A stretch of DNA of 64,000 nucleotides from Acanthochromis polyacanthus (GCF_021347895.1 NC_067135.1:3093320-3157319); one strand, 5' to 3'. Positions 36,891-48,915 are shown, numbered from the stretch's first letter. Notes: generated by a model not told the origin, from the letters alone. Numbers and translations are program-made.

Positions 36891-39800
36891 TTGATAGGTA
36901 GTTCCAGGCCATGAAAGATGTTGAAAAAATTTGCATTTGGGTGATCATTTTCTGTGGGTTAGACACTAAGAAGCGCTGCGTTCACTGCACACGCCATCGC
37001 CTTTTCATTGTCGGTATAAAAATACGGATTGGTGCAGTTTTAATCTAACATGACAGACTGTACTCAGGGGGAAAATGCTGCAGATTCCTTCCTAGTTAAA
37101 TGCAGCTTCTATTACTTCGTCTGCTGCAAATGAATCAGTCCCAGGCTTTATGCTAGCTGCTGTATATGCTGTCCAACTTTTTCTGCTACTCACGACTATG
37201 TAGGAGTAGTTCAGGTAATGTGTATGTGTCTCAGATTCTATGCAATTGGTGTTCCGTTGAACTTTTAATGCAGTGTTCTGCTTCTTCTCTGCAGAAATTC
37301 AGTCAAGCAAACCATCTGGAAGCAACTTATTCCTCCTTTATACCAATCTGGTGAGTCAGCTAATCCCCCCAACTAAAGGCTATGTGATCTTTTGACCTTG
37401 CAGCAGATCCACTCCAAATAAAGTGTCTGGTGGGTGTTAAAACTTCTAATGAGCAGCAGGCGGTCCCAGCGAGGAGCGATTAGGAAAAACAACAGCAGAG
37501 CGCTTCACAACAAATTAGCAGCCGGCAGCAGCGGCTCCCTGCTTTTTACGGGCCTGACTGGGCAGAAACCAGCTGCTTTGCCAACATTTCGTGTTTACCA
37601 GCCACTTTTGCTCAACAATAACTCGCAGGGTTTCGCACAAAGGGAAGCATTGTGGAGATAATGACCTACTCCAGCATGTCCTGGATGGATTCTGATGTTT
37701 TTATTAACTGGATACAATAACATCAGCGAGTCGGAGGCTGGTGCTTGATGTGGACGCTTGTAACCGGATCTTAAAATGATATACGCTCTATCGTCTCCAT
37801 CCTAACCTGCTGCTGACTGCTTCGTCTGCATGTCAGGCATGCCCCGGCACAGAAAGCTCAGAGAAAAGGCCCTGTCTGCTCCTGCTGGGCTCAGTTCAAG
37901 CATGCTGCTCTCCCCAGATAGAATCGCTGTCTGTTTGGTTTTGAACGAGAACAGGCATTCTCACCTGTCACCACACAGTTGATGCTTGACAAACGCCGGG
38001 CTCTGAGGAGCTTTAGTATGTGCAGACACAGTTTAGAGGTTTTTGTGGACAAGAAAAGGGGAGAATAAGGGACAGTATGAAAATTAACTGTGAATATGTC
38101 AGTTCTTTAGTTCAAGCTAGAGTAGTCCAAGAGGGCTTTCCCACTTTTGTTATGCCAGATTTAGATTTTTAATTCATTTTCCTCTTATTTTTATTTGACA
38201 AAATACATATTTATACAGTTATAGATGGATTTTTTTAAATGGCAAAAGCTGTGGAGCTGCAGCAGCTGCAGATATGAGATGAGATTTGCATCTGTTTCGC
38301 TGATTTTGGCAGTAATCGTAAGTGTCCTTATGAGCAAATCAGAAGCCAAAAAAATTACTTTATTGTTTGAGTAAAACTTTACACCACTTTGTCCTTTTTT
38401 TGTTGCTTTTGTGGTTGAAGTTTTCTTTTAATTTTAACTGAAAAAACAAGTTATTACAGTTCCAAAGCTTGTCGTATTTATTGCTTTTCCAGTATTTTCA
38501 TTTTTATTACAGAATTTTTTGAGCAGAAGAGGGGAGCTTATGCTTTGTAATTATCTTCACTAAATTTAAAAAGAATAAAAAGCTTATGAAGAAGCACTTT
38601 GTCGTTTATTTGACATAATTTGAGCAACTGTCAGCTTATTTGTAAAACTATTATGCACATCTTCAATTCCTCATGAATGTTTAGTTTTTACTAATAACTA
38701 AACTGTATTGTAATTGTTGTAATTAAATATTATAATGTTGTTTGGAGATACTTAGAGAACAGTGCAGGAAAGGGGAGCAAAAAATATTAATAATTTTAGA
38801 AAGGGCCTTGTTGTATTTCATTTAAATTTACATTCATTCTATTTTTCAGTGAAATGTAAAGTTCAGGATGTCTCCCAGTCTCAATAATTTCCATACAGTC
38901 TCCGAGTCAAATCAGAGCAATCAGAAGCGAGATGAAAGATCCCTGCCCTCATCTCCTCACGCCCACATCCTCGCGAAAACTTTCTTGCGAAATTGAAGCA
39001 GCCGTGCAGCCGATGATCGCCCTGATGGCGGACTCGACACCCTGAGTGAGTGCAGATGAGGGGAAGATAAGGACAAAGTGTTGAGAAGAGCAAGATCCCC
39101 CCCAGACAAAACCGGCCTACCCCCTCAGGTGGAGAGTGTTGAAGCGAAGGTATGCGTGCTAAGTGGACACCCTCGTTTCATCCTTGACTTCCAGATTCAC
39201 ATCGCAGCACGAGGCCGAGAGCAGAGGCAGATGAAACAGACATGAGGGGGTGTGAGACCACGAGGCTGATGTCTGGATTATTGTCAGATATGGAAGTAAG
39301 CTTTGAAAGATCAAGAAGATGGAGCTCCACTGAGATTAAAGGGGTTTGCTCAGTTACTGCAGAAAAGTTTCGAGATATCTTGCAGATCACTTGCAGCTGA
39401 AATGGTAAAATTAACTTTAGCGCTGATGGGCAGCTTTAATAAGAACTCTGGCAGGTACATATTGTACATTCCTGCCTCTTTTCCTTGATAGGTGTCATTA
39501 CAAATGCTACCATCCAAGATTTCTGTCCAAGTCTTCATATCTTCCAGGTACGTTGGGGATTCCCGTGTTGCTAGCTCTATTTTTCCTCATCACTCAGAAG
39601 CCAATAATTGTCTTTCTAATTGCAGCACATAGTTGTTATCTTCCCAACTCCCCATAAACTTTGTTGTTCCAACTTTACTTACAGATACAATTTGATTTTT
39701 TAGCTATGCCGGGGCCCTGGAATGAACTGCGAACACAACCAACTATTATCACCTTATAAAGTTCTTATGGCTCGTGGCTTACATCCACATCCAACATTCC

Positions 39801-40030
39801 CTCTCGTTTGAGTGCTGGAGAAGCTATTTGGATCTTTAGCTGCTAAATCTCTCACTATGTTCAGACGTAATCAGTCCATCATCATTCCCATCCATATGAG
39901 TCAGTAGGAACCTCCTCTGTCTTCAAAATGGCCGGTGTAATGCACAAAATGACCAAAATTGGATGTAAAATGATGCAAAATGACACTCAAAATGATTAAA
40001 GAAAGTTGCAAAACCACCACAAAAACATTT
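36891..40030. other. Non-coding stretch, nothing recognised
   Basis: About 3.1 kb with AT-rich parts (38160-38830) and no supported gene or repeat terminus. Confidence 0.4.
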
Positions 40031-40031
40031 T

Positions 40032-40063
40032 AATTTGAGATTAAAATGTTTTAATCTCAAATT
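40032..40063. repeat. Perfect 15-bp hairpin
   Basis: AATTTGAGATTAAAA, a 2-base loop, then its exact complement TTTTAATCTCAAATT. It lies next to a short degenerate CAAAATGA repeat (about 39945-40000). No T-run or gene context suggests a terminator. Confidence 0.7.
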
Positions 40064-40069
40064 TTTCAG

Positions 40070-41233
40070 CAGTATGAGTACTAAATTAAGAAATATTCAT
40101 ATGTCCTGACCTCAAAAACCTGAACAAATCTGTGTGGCTAGATAATTAGAGGTGAATGTACTGCACTTTGCAAAAAGATAAGTAAGAGAAGGATGAGCAG
40201 AAGAAGAAGAAGGTGAAAGAGAGACAGGTAAACATCTTCATGAGGAAGAAGTCAACAGGAGTCTGACTCATGAACCAACCTGACTCTAACCTTTAACCCC
40301 AATATGTCTGGCCAGACATTCACACAGAATAGTGCTCTTGTGTCAAAGAAAAACACAGGTGAGCTAACATTCATACCAAACCAGCTACCTTATGTCATAA
40401 CCAAGCAGCAGACCTAGCAGCACAACGCTAATAATTTTAATCTAAGATGACTGGATAATGAATAAGTTAGTGCCTCAGTTGGGTAAATCACTTCCACCGA
40501 AGCAATGTAATATCTATTAGCGTTAGCTTCTGTTGTTGCTTCGCTGTGGATTCTGCTGGCCACGTGCACAGCTGGTCCCCAGTGCAGCGCTCACCTAGCG
40601 TAGCCGCTGCCTAATGTGTTATCCAGCTGGCTCGGATGACTGTATCAACAAGACCTGTTTTTGCTTGGCACACTGTCAGTTAGCACGACCTCCCCACCGC
40701 CCCCATCACCAAAACAGGTCCCTACAGCACACGGGAAAGCCATCTGTGACGCCTAGGGCTAAAGGGAACCTCGACGGATAGCAAATGTCCTCACGGTATT
40801 ATAAAATGTTTAACATCCACCAGAAGAGTAAAAGCATGGCATGGGTTGTCAGGTGAAGTGAACTCTTGTGGCTTGAGTGATGATTCTGGCATCAGGTCGG
40901 TGTTTTTCTTTGGTCGGAAGCCAGATTCTGGTGGCCTCTGTGGAAGCTGTGAGAACTTTATGACTTCTCTTTTTATCCTGATCTCCCCCTCTGGCAATAA
41001 AGAACAAATAAACACGAGATAAAGAGACCGCTGAAGGACAAAACAGAAGCAGGACGCTGGATCCGTTCTGGAGTTGAGGGTCCTGCTGCACCTCCGGGTG
41101 CGTCTGGAGGTGCTGATTGAACTCCTGCACGGTTGAAAAGTGTCTGCATTTGTGTCCGAATTTGGTGTACATGCAAAGAAGGATTTAATATGAGCAAACA
41201 AAACTCTGCTCTGTCTATTTGCATGTATATGCA
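40070..41233. other. Non-coding stretch, nothing recognised
   Basis: Overlapping open frames on the minus strand at 40790-41237 show no recognisable domain. Confidence 0.4.
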
Positions 41234-41597
41234 GCACTGATCAACAGTTTGGGGTCACTTAGAAATGTCCTTAGTTTTGAAAGAAAAGCTTTTTTTTTCA
41301 ATGAAGATAACATTAAATGAATCACAAATCCAGTGTAGACATTGTTATTGAGCTAAATGACTATTCTACGTAGCTGGAAAGTTTTAATGGAATATCTCCA
41401 TAGGGGTACAGAGGAACATTTCCAGCAACCATCACTCCTGTGTTCTAATGCTACATTGTGTTAGCTAATGGTGTTGAAAGGCTCATTGATAACTAGGAAA
41501 CACTTGTACAGTTATCTTAGCGTATGGATAAAAGTGGGAGTTTTCATGGACAACATGAAACTGCCTGGGTGACACCAAACTTTTGAACAACAGTGTA
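41234..41597 (+). mobile_element. 360-bp MITE-like dispersed element, copy 1
   Basis: Starts CACTGATCAACAGTTTGGGGTCAC and ends CACCAAACTTTTGAACAACAGTGTA, imperfect terminal inverted repeats. The interior (AGAAATGTCCTT, GGAATATCTCCATAGGGGTACAG, TCCTGTGTTCTAATGCTACATTGTG) is shared almost base for base with 58462-58814. It is non-coding. This element is widespread in fish genomes (from memory), and its family is left open. Confidence 0.75.
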
Positions 41598-41599
41598 TT

Positions 41600-42684
41600 T
41601 GGAGACATAATGCCGTAACAGACTGAGAACAAGGCAGTGAAACTAAAGCAACATGAGCTCAGTGGATATGGTTATTGGATATTGAAGGGTCTTTTAGGAA
41701 ATGATGAGTGTCCAACTGATTGCCTGTGTAGGGGGGATGACATAAGGAAAGATGAGTCAGCGTGGATGATCACAAAAACCTCTGCGACATCTGCTTTCGT
41801 CACCCTTTAACCTCCCCCCACTGAGAAACAATCCATCCACTGTCCTGTTACTAATCCCTTTCGTTCTCCGAATACACACCCACATGCACATCCTCCAGCG
41901 TCCTCACCAGCACATTGATCTTGTTTGCTGGGTGGAGCAGCAGTCAGGAGTTGGGGGTTTCTATCTGTGCCAAGCTGGTGATCCAAAGCCAGCACACAGG
42001 GCTTGGCGCTTCCCCACCAGCCATCAAACCCAATACTGCACATCTGAACCGTGGGATCTGCATCTACGTAGGTGTGTTGCGGTGCTCAGTCCCACCACAG
42101 TGTAAGCCACGCTACTTACACAGGATACAGTGGAGAAGCTCTGCAAGCATTTAGCCAACAGACCAAATTCATCAAACATCAAAGAAGGAACTGTGGTGGG
42201 TATGTAAATCAGAAATAATGGTGTGTTCATGCATGCCAATGGTAATCATTATGGTATAAGATCAGTCGGGTAGATAATTAGCCGAGATGGAGTTCTGTGG
42301 TGGTTCCATATGTAAAAAATCCAAATAATGGCTGCGGCTCTTCACTGTGCTCAACTTCAGAGGGAACCAGGCTTAAAGGAAAGCCTCTACTTCTAATTTC
42401 CCATCGTCTGTAAGCATATTATTTATTTTAGCCAAAAAGATCCCCATCTGTTGTCTGTTCCCTTCTTGCGTTATCTTGCTCTTGCCATTAATGCAAACAC
42501 AGCATGTCCAGTTCTTTCCAGTGGTTCAGGGGCCAATGTTCCCCTTCTCTGGAAGACTTTTACTGTGAATTATTGTGTGGCGAGGTAGAACCAGTTGGAG
42601 TTAATGAAACAACCAGTAAGCACAGTGAAAATGAAAAAATACTATGTTGAATAGAGCTACATATGGGCAGTACTTGGTTTCAAA
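41600..42684. other. Non-coding stretch, nothing recognised
   Basis: No supported gene or repeat terminus. Confidence 0.4.
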
Positions 42685-42689
42685 CAATC

Positions 42690-42960
42690 ACATTCGCATT
42701 TACACCTACGGACGTTTTAGAGTTACCAATTAACCTCAGCATGTTTTTGAACTGTGGGAGGAAGCCGAAGTACCCGGAGGAAAATCCACGCATGCACAGG
42801 GAGAACATGCAAACTCCATGCAGAAAGATCCTATGAAGGCCAGGGATGTGAACTGACTGCAAGGTGAAAGTGCGAACCACCAAACCAGTAAATGGCCATG
42901 GGCTGGATTAGAACCCATTACCGTTGCCTCAGGGACTATAGCGCCTGGGTTCACATCTCT
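42690..42960 (-). repeat. L2-type LINE/SINE 3' region, fragment
   Basis: On the minus strand the text GGAGTTTGCATGTTCTCCCTGTGCATGCG...TCCTCCCACAGTTCAAAAACATGCTGAGGTTAATTGG is the common L2-derived tail of fish LINE2 elements and L2-tailed SINEs. Upstream of it (minus strand) GGTTCTAATCC resembles a tRNA B box, so a SINE with an L2 tail is possible. The 3' part is missing. Confidence 0.6.
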
Positions 42961-43119
42961 ACAAAGTTTAATCTCCATGACTAAAAAGGCACTTCTGTGG
43001 GTCAAAAGTTTCATCCCTGGACAGACGTTTAAAAGATAAGGAAACTGTCATCCTAACTGAGTGGTGAAAAGACACCACTGGTAATAGATAGGCATAGCTC
43101 AATACTTAACTAATACCAT

Positions 43120-43372
43120 CCTGTTAGTCAAGCATGGTGGTGGCAGCATCGTGATATGGGGGGTGCTTTTCATCAGCAGGGACAGAGAGACTGATCAGAA
43201 CTAAGGGAAGGTTAAAGACAGCCGAATATAGGCGGGTTCTTGAAGAAAACTTGCTCAAGAGTTCAGTAACTTAAGACTATCTTTCAGCATGACAAAACCT
43301 CAAAGCAAACAGGCCAAACATCACTGAGAGAAATCTCTGATTGTCACTGACTGATCCCGTCAAAGAAAAGAA
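43120..43372 (+). mobile_element. Tc1-like transposase relic, left part
   Basis: AAGCATGGTGGTGGCAGCATCGTGATATGGGG corresponds to the [11 protein letters not shown] region of Tc1 transposases. Further on GAAAACTTGCTCAAGAG and CAGCATGACAAAACC follow the ENLLKS and QQDNDPK blocks. Several frameshifts and stops are present. The relic is cut by an insertion at 43373 and resumes at about 43703. Confidence 0.7.
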
Positions 43373-43702
43373 CTAGATGAGCCCTCAGTAGAGGGCAGAA
43401 CCACGCCCTCTGCTGGCGAAAACCCTGTCCTCCCTATACAACTGATGCAATATGTATCAATTTTGATCATCGTACGTATCTCTCTCCCTACTTGATCTGC
43501 TGACCTGTAACTCCACAACTGAGCAGGGGACCTTAGACTGATCTTATGTGCCAAGTTTGATTATCCTGACTTCAGCGGTTGCAGAGATATCGGACCGGAC
43601 ATAGCCACATACATACATACATACATACATACATACTTACCCAGCCAGATACCGCACTGAATGCAATAACCCCGCCGACGTACCTGTCGGGCGTGGTTAA
43701 TT
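43373..43702 (-). mobile_element. Helentron/Helitron2-like non-autonomous element, copy 2
   Basis: Same family as 36140-36468. On the minus strand it begins TTAACCACGCCC, has a hairpin CGACAGGTACGTCG, an expanded TATG microsatellite, and ends GGGCGTGGTTCTGCCCTC-TACT-GAGGGC with CTAG a few bases later. Here the 3' hairpin stem is perfect (6 bp). It sits inside a Tc1 relic whose two parts join in order around it. Confidence 0.58.
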
Positions 43703-43830
43703 AAACCCCACAGAACATTTGCAGAAAGGCCTGAAGATGGCAGTTCCCAGACACTTCCCATCCAATCTGACGGAGCTCTTGGAAATGCTCGGAAAGAGGT
43801 AGTGAAAAGGTTGTCACTCTGTAAATGAGC
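43703..43830 (+). mobile_element. Tc1-like transposase relic, right part
   Basis: TAAACCCCACAGAACATTTGCAGAAAGGCCTGAAG matches the NPIE.LW..LK block that follows the left part in intact Tc1 transposases, then ...TCCCATCCAATCTGACGGAGCT continues it. Frames are broken. Confidence 0.65.
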
Positions 43831-45687
43831 GATTTCAGTCTGTAATTTTTAGCAAATTTCCAAATAATCCAGCTTGCACTTTGTCTTTATGAGTTACTGA
43901 CTCTAAGTTGATGAGCAAAAATAGCATTTTGATCTGTTTAAAATGGAATCTACCACACAGAAAAATCCAAAAAAACATGTTTCGACAACACATTGTACAA
44001 ACTACCTCATCTTAACTGCAATCTAGTCGCTCTTTAGTAGATTATTTTTTCAGCTTGATAGTGTCAGATGTGAAATTTTCTGACAAACTCGCTTCACTAA
44101 TCATATCAGCCTTCACAATCTTGCGGCTCCATCCACTGAGGTTTTACTCCACTGGTGAGGCTACTCGATTTGCCACAAAGAAATGCTTGTACAACTACAC
44201 CTCCAATCTGCCAGCGGGGCCCTCGTCCCCAACCTCGCAAAAATAGAGACATGCTGGTGTTGGTTTGTGTAAAAGCTGTTACCACATTGTAAATTTTTAT
44301 CATTCCTGTGGCCCAGTGTGAAATCGCTAAGCTGTACAGCTCTGCTGCGACGCACGGCTGCAAATGGTACTTTGAGGCTGTCATCAGACGTCACTCTTGT
44401 TGACGGTGTTGAGATGTGGAGGGAAATTTATTTTAAAGCTTCTCATTTTACCCCTTTCCTCTCCGTTTTCTTTGAAACTTTACCCCATGCTCACAGCTTC
44501 TTACTTTGGCCTGAACATTCTAAATCGACTTTATTGTGTTGTGGATAACGCGCATCTCTCCGACTTCCAACACAGGTAGCTGCATATGTGTTGCAGTTTT
44601 CATCGTTCACTTCTCACCGTGACCTTGACGCACTTCCTGTCGGTGACCCAGAGTGCCCTCTGTGGGTCAGAGGTTCCACGCCTGGACAGATGTTGCACAC
44701 ACTTATATTCTCTCTGCACCTCCTCACGCAGTTCATCCAGGTCTCCCAGCTGCCAGTGAGCCTAAACATAAACCTGGTCTCGGTGTCGCAGCAGGGGGAC
44801 TGGATCAGGGGGCAGATGGAAAACAAGGGTGGAAGGAAGGAAATAATCTCCACACCACAGCTGCAAGACCCTACAAGATTTATTTGTTATCAGTTATTCT
44901 GACAGTTATTTTCTTCCTTAATCAATCAACTGCTTTGTCTACAAAGTCTTAAAGTGAAAAATTCTAACAAAATTTTACTAGAAGATGTCTTAAGATGCTA
45001 TCTGCGACCATCAGTCCAAAATCCAAAGATATTTTTCATTTATTTGCATACACAACAAGGAAAACAGCATCATTTCAGAGGTTGAACTCAAAAATGTTTG
45101 CAATTAAATGATTATTTGATGATTAAAATAGTTGCAAATTAGTCGACTAATTGTTGCAGCTGTACTGTAAAGGGAAACATGCAGTCATTTTTCCATTCTC
45201 AGCCACCTTTCGGTATCACGTTAAGTCAACTGCAATGCTGAATAAACCGCTCAGGCTCCGGCGCTGCTGGGAAAAGCTGCTTTGCTTGCTCAATGTACTC
45301 GTAACTAAAATATTTACTGACAAAAATACAGTTTGCCGACCACAGTTGGGACCACAAATTATAGTATAAATATTGTCGGGGTTTACTGTGTCATGTGCAA
45401 ACAGTTTTTTTGCTCGTAGATTAGCGTACACAGCTGCAAAACAATGCCAACCACAGGATGGGTGAGAACCACTCGGCACAAAGTGTGGTAGTGATTCTCA
45501 CTCTTATAATGCTGATGGACCATCTGGTGAATGTGGAGTCCTTACATTGCAGTATTAAGAGGGTGGCACGAGTACACTTAATGCTGGAATTGTACTCCAA
45601 ATACGCAGTAGACTTCAAAAGAGACTCAACAGAAGGATACAATCTACAAATCCTTATAATGTGGATACTAGTAATGCAATAGAGACT
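43831..45687. other. Non-coding stretch, nothing recognised
   Basis: Overlapping open frames at 44580-44950 have no recognisable domain. No repeat terminus was seen. Confidence 0.4.
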
Positions 45688-46014
45688 GTCCTCATAGAAA
45701 AAACGACCACATAGGTCGTCTGTACACGCCCGTATTACGACCGAGTGTTACGTTTTGACGTTATGCGACCTCTAGCGGTTGAGTAAATATCGACACTCCG
45801 GTGTCTCAGCTGAAACGTCACCATGAACAAACTTTTATCGAACACTATCCCTAACCCTAACCTGTGTTGGGAAAGTGAGGAAAAAGCTGTTTCGCGAATT
45901 AAATCCCGTAATGCGTTCCTTTTCCCCGTAGGGTGGCTAATGTAAATCCGCTCTCATGGGTCGTATTCCGATGCACGTTACATACGACCTGTGTGGTCGT
46001 ATGAGTTTGAGGAC
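45688..46014. mobile_element. 327-bp element with hairpin-bearing inverted ends
   Basis: The outermost bases GTCCTCA and TGAGGAC are inverted. Just inside, each end carries its own hairpin, ACGACC-ACATA-GGTCGT on the left and ACGACC-TGTGT-GGTCGT on the right. More GGTCGT/ACGACC copies lie subterminally. The centre contains two telomere-like units (CCCTAACCCTAAC, about 45850-45862). It is non-coding, with no obvious target duplication. Class unknown. Confidence 0.65.
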
Positions 46015-46614
46015 TTGTTGTTCTTAGGAGCTTTTTAGCCTCTTTAAGCTCACCGGTTTTTGTTCTATGGCTCACGAACTCTGCTCTTATCCATCTCGTT
46101 TACTGAAGCTGAAGTTTTCAGACAAACCAACCACATGTCCAGCACCAAGCAACAGACAAATTAAGTTAATCAGATGAACACACGGTGTGTTTGCACCTCA
46201 GAATTTTGTTCAAGGAACTAACTATATTTCCACGAAGAAAGGGTCCAAATGAAGTTGTGAGGGTTCAAGGTCTGATTGGTCAACAATGCTGCGCTTTTCT
46301 AGCAAAAATGGCAGGCATATAACAATAATAACAATTTGTGCCAACCATTTTTCTGGTAGTTTTTTGGGCGACTATATTCAGGATGGAGCAGCCAGAGAGA
46401 TCTCGCCACTGATTGAACGTCAACAAAATCCAGACTATGTCATCCATTGTTGCAGAAGACAGCATCCAGATGGAATTTTGTGCTTTCTTTGGCTTTGGAG
46501 GCTAATGTCCAGGAACTTTAACCTTTGGAAAGCTCCTGGATACGTGTAATTCTTGAGGAATTCAAGTTTTTGGCAGACAGCTAACTTTGGTGCAGAATTT
46601 AACAGCCTAAGAAT
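46015..46614. other. Non-coding stretch, possible unclassified repeat
   Basis: The part at about 46190-46560 reads like a fish interspersed repeat (GCACCTCAGAATTTTGTTCAAGGAACTAAC), but I cannot confirm a family or ends. Confidence 0.3.
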
Positions 46615-46950
46615 CTGATGTTTTGTGGTTTAGTTGGTGGAGACCAAAAATGGAGATAAAAAAAGTACAAATATTGCAATACTACAATATATTTTTGGTG
46701 GTTTGTAAGAAAAAGACTCCAAATTAATTTTAATGTTGCTTTTTATCTGCCTGTGTGCAAAAATGCGAGTGTTTTTTTCAAAAGTTCATGATTTGTGTTA
46801 GTAAAACAATGTCTGCTTTTGGTTTAGTTGGTGGAGACCAAAAACAGAGAGAAAAAGGAAGACCGAATTTTGCACTACTACAATATATTTTTGGCGGTTT
46901 GTAAGAAAAAGACTTCGAATTCATGCTGATGCTGCTTTTTTATTAGTCTG
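46615..46950. repeat. Tandem duplication of about 190 bp
   Basis: GGTTTAGTTGGTGGAGACCAAAAA occurs at about 46629 and 46822. Each is followed by ACTACAATATATTTTTGG-GGTTTGTAAGAAAAAGACT and then GCTGCTTTTT-like text. The two units differ at many sites, so the duplication is old. Confidence 0.75.
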
Positions 46951-47840
46951 AGTTTGTCTCTTTATCTCAAGGTTGAAGAAGCAGCCTCAGTGTCCGTACA
47001 AATATCTCCTGACCAGAGCTGCTCTTTACAAACTACCATCCTCACAGCTGATACCAAAACTTCCCTGATGAGTGTACACAATGACTGGGAAGTTTTTACC
47101 AGTGCAGGCTAAACTACAAACGCATTTCTTGACATGTACCACATCTCATCCAACCATCAACCGCTAATCACAGCTTGGACTGGAGGTGAGTGGGTGTTGG
47201 AATGTCTGCAGCAATTAGTGCAAGTAAAGTTAGATTACAGTGCTAGCCACAAAAGTGCAAGTCCCACTGGCGTTGTTATACACTTCCTGAATATGAGTTT
47301 CAATCAATTGTAAAAAACCCAATTAAAATCTTTTGCTTTCTATTGTTCAATGTGTCTTTCTGTAATTCAAACCAGTGTTCCTGTAACAACCGTATGAGAG
47401 CATGGGAGGATCTCTGGCAAGCTGCTACGTGTAGGTGGAAAGCATGGTGAGAGAGTTGATTTAGGATCAGACAAAAACTGAAGTGAATCATACTTTATGT
47501 ATTCATTCATTTTAAAGGTATAATTTAATCATTAGCAAATATTCTGCTTGCTCATACTCTGCTGTTTCCTGCTTTTCCTATCATGACTCTCTCCTTTTCC
47601 TTTTTTGCTTTCCTCTTGGCGGCCAACATCAAATACAGTAAATGACTCAGAGAAACTGCAAAGCATAACTCACAGGCTAATGCATCCTGCCAAAGCTAAA
47701 ATGTTTCTAATCCAAGCAGATGCGCTTTTGCTTAAATTTGCGCCGCCAAGAGCAAAATTGAGTGTGTCTAGCTTTTCGCGACTGTTTATACGACAGCTTT
47801 CAAAATCCTTTTAATTAGCACATAAAACCGGTGCTTATTT
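46951..47840. other. Non-coding stretch, nothing recognised
   Basis: No supported gene or repeat end. Confidence 0.4.
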
Positions 47841-47842
47841 CC

Positions 47843-48373
47843 TTCAGTTTTATTTATGCGGCACCAAATCACATTCTGGAAAGGTCAATAGAAGAACAGC
47901 AAGACTTCTACACGTGTTTCATCGGTTACGCCAAAGCTTTCGACACAGTAAAGCATCAAGCAGTAATCCAGACGCTGAAGGACAAACAGAGATGGAAAGG
48001 ATGTACAAAAGACGAAACATTTTTCTTTGACATGTTCTCCTTGTACAGTGAAAGCATCATGAGGAAAACACAAGACTTATTAGGAGAATCCATCGGAGGT
48101 TGTAACATAAATATCCTACGTTATGCAGACGACACAGTGCTGTTAGCGACCAGTGACGACACCGTAATCGATACAGAGAGACCAACATGTGGTCTGTCTT
48201 TAAACAAAAAGAAAACAGAAGTAATGATAATTTCAAAGAAAAATGCCATCCTAATCTGTAACATAGAATTAAACCAAGAAACACTGAAGCAGGTTCATCA
48301 TTTGGAACATCTCGGTTCATGGATGACGTCAGATGTAGATCAGCAATGGCAAGAAGAGGATTTACGAAACTGA
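47843..48373 (+). pseudogene. Reverse transcriptase fragment (RTE/BovB-like)
   Basis: An open frame of about 175 codons contains the RT fingers block FIGYAKAFDTVKH and the catalytic YADD (48122-48133) followed by TVLLATSDD, then the thumb text LSLNKKKTEVMIISKK and HLGSWMTSD. The RT block with the RQG motif that should lie between KGCTKDE and LYSESIM is missing, so about 50 residues were lost in frame. There is no start codon of its own. This is a dead copy that keeps a long frame, not a host gene. Confidence 0.78.
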
Positions 48374-48915
48374 AAAACATACAGAAAAACAAGAAAATAG
48401 CAATTAGCATCTGTATGAGGACTCTTAGCTGTTAACATTCTACCATAGAATAGGCAACGTTACCCCCCCCCCCCCCCCGATATATGAAACTCCCAAAATA
48501 CGCAAAAAAGTCAGCAACTACATTCGACCAGTTCTGATGTACGGATGTGAATCATGGAACATAAACAATAAAATGTCAAAGAAAATCACTGCAGCAGAGA
48601 CGTGGTTTCACATGCTACGTATGTTTTATACGGCCAGAATAACAAATGAAGATGTTTCAACAATACTAAACACAAATTAAACGCAAGCAAGCAACATTTT
48701 TTGGACACATATTAAGGAAAAAGACCCTGTATTATATCGTCACAACTGGAAAAATGAATGGGAAGAGAAGACGAGGCAGACAGAGAATAAAACTGACAGA
48801 TGGACTGACATCATGGCTACGGGCAAAAGTCACAATTCAGGAAGCAAAAGATCGGATTAGACGTAAGGAAATGATCGCCTACACTGAATGGCACGACATT
48901 TGATTGATTGAAATC
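47843..48915 (+). mobile_element. RTE-clade non-LTR retrotransposon fragment
   Basis: Carries reverse-transcriptase coding text (47843-48373) and, after frame breaks, the C-terminal region: RPVLMYGCESW at about 48520, the FFGHILRK block near 48700 and the basic GKRRRGRQR near 48770, ending EWHDI-stop at about 48902. A short TTGA/TGAT tail follows, as is usual for RTE elements. A C-run at about 48463-48478 interrupts it. The endonuclease half is absent. Confidence 0.75.

Noticed and set aside
42891..42960. tRNA gene
   Set aside because: A B-box-like GGTTCTAATCC is present on the minus strand, but I could not form a cloverleaf; it is better explained as part of a SINE or L2-type repeat.
45850..45862. 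Interstitial telomere repeat
   Set aside because: There are only two CCCTAA units, inside a transposon-like element; too short to call a telomere remnant.
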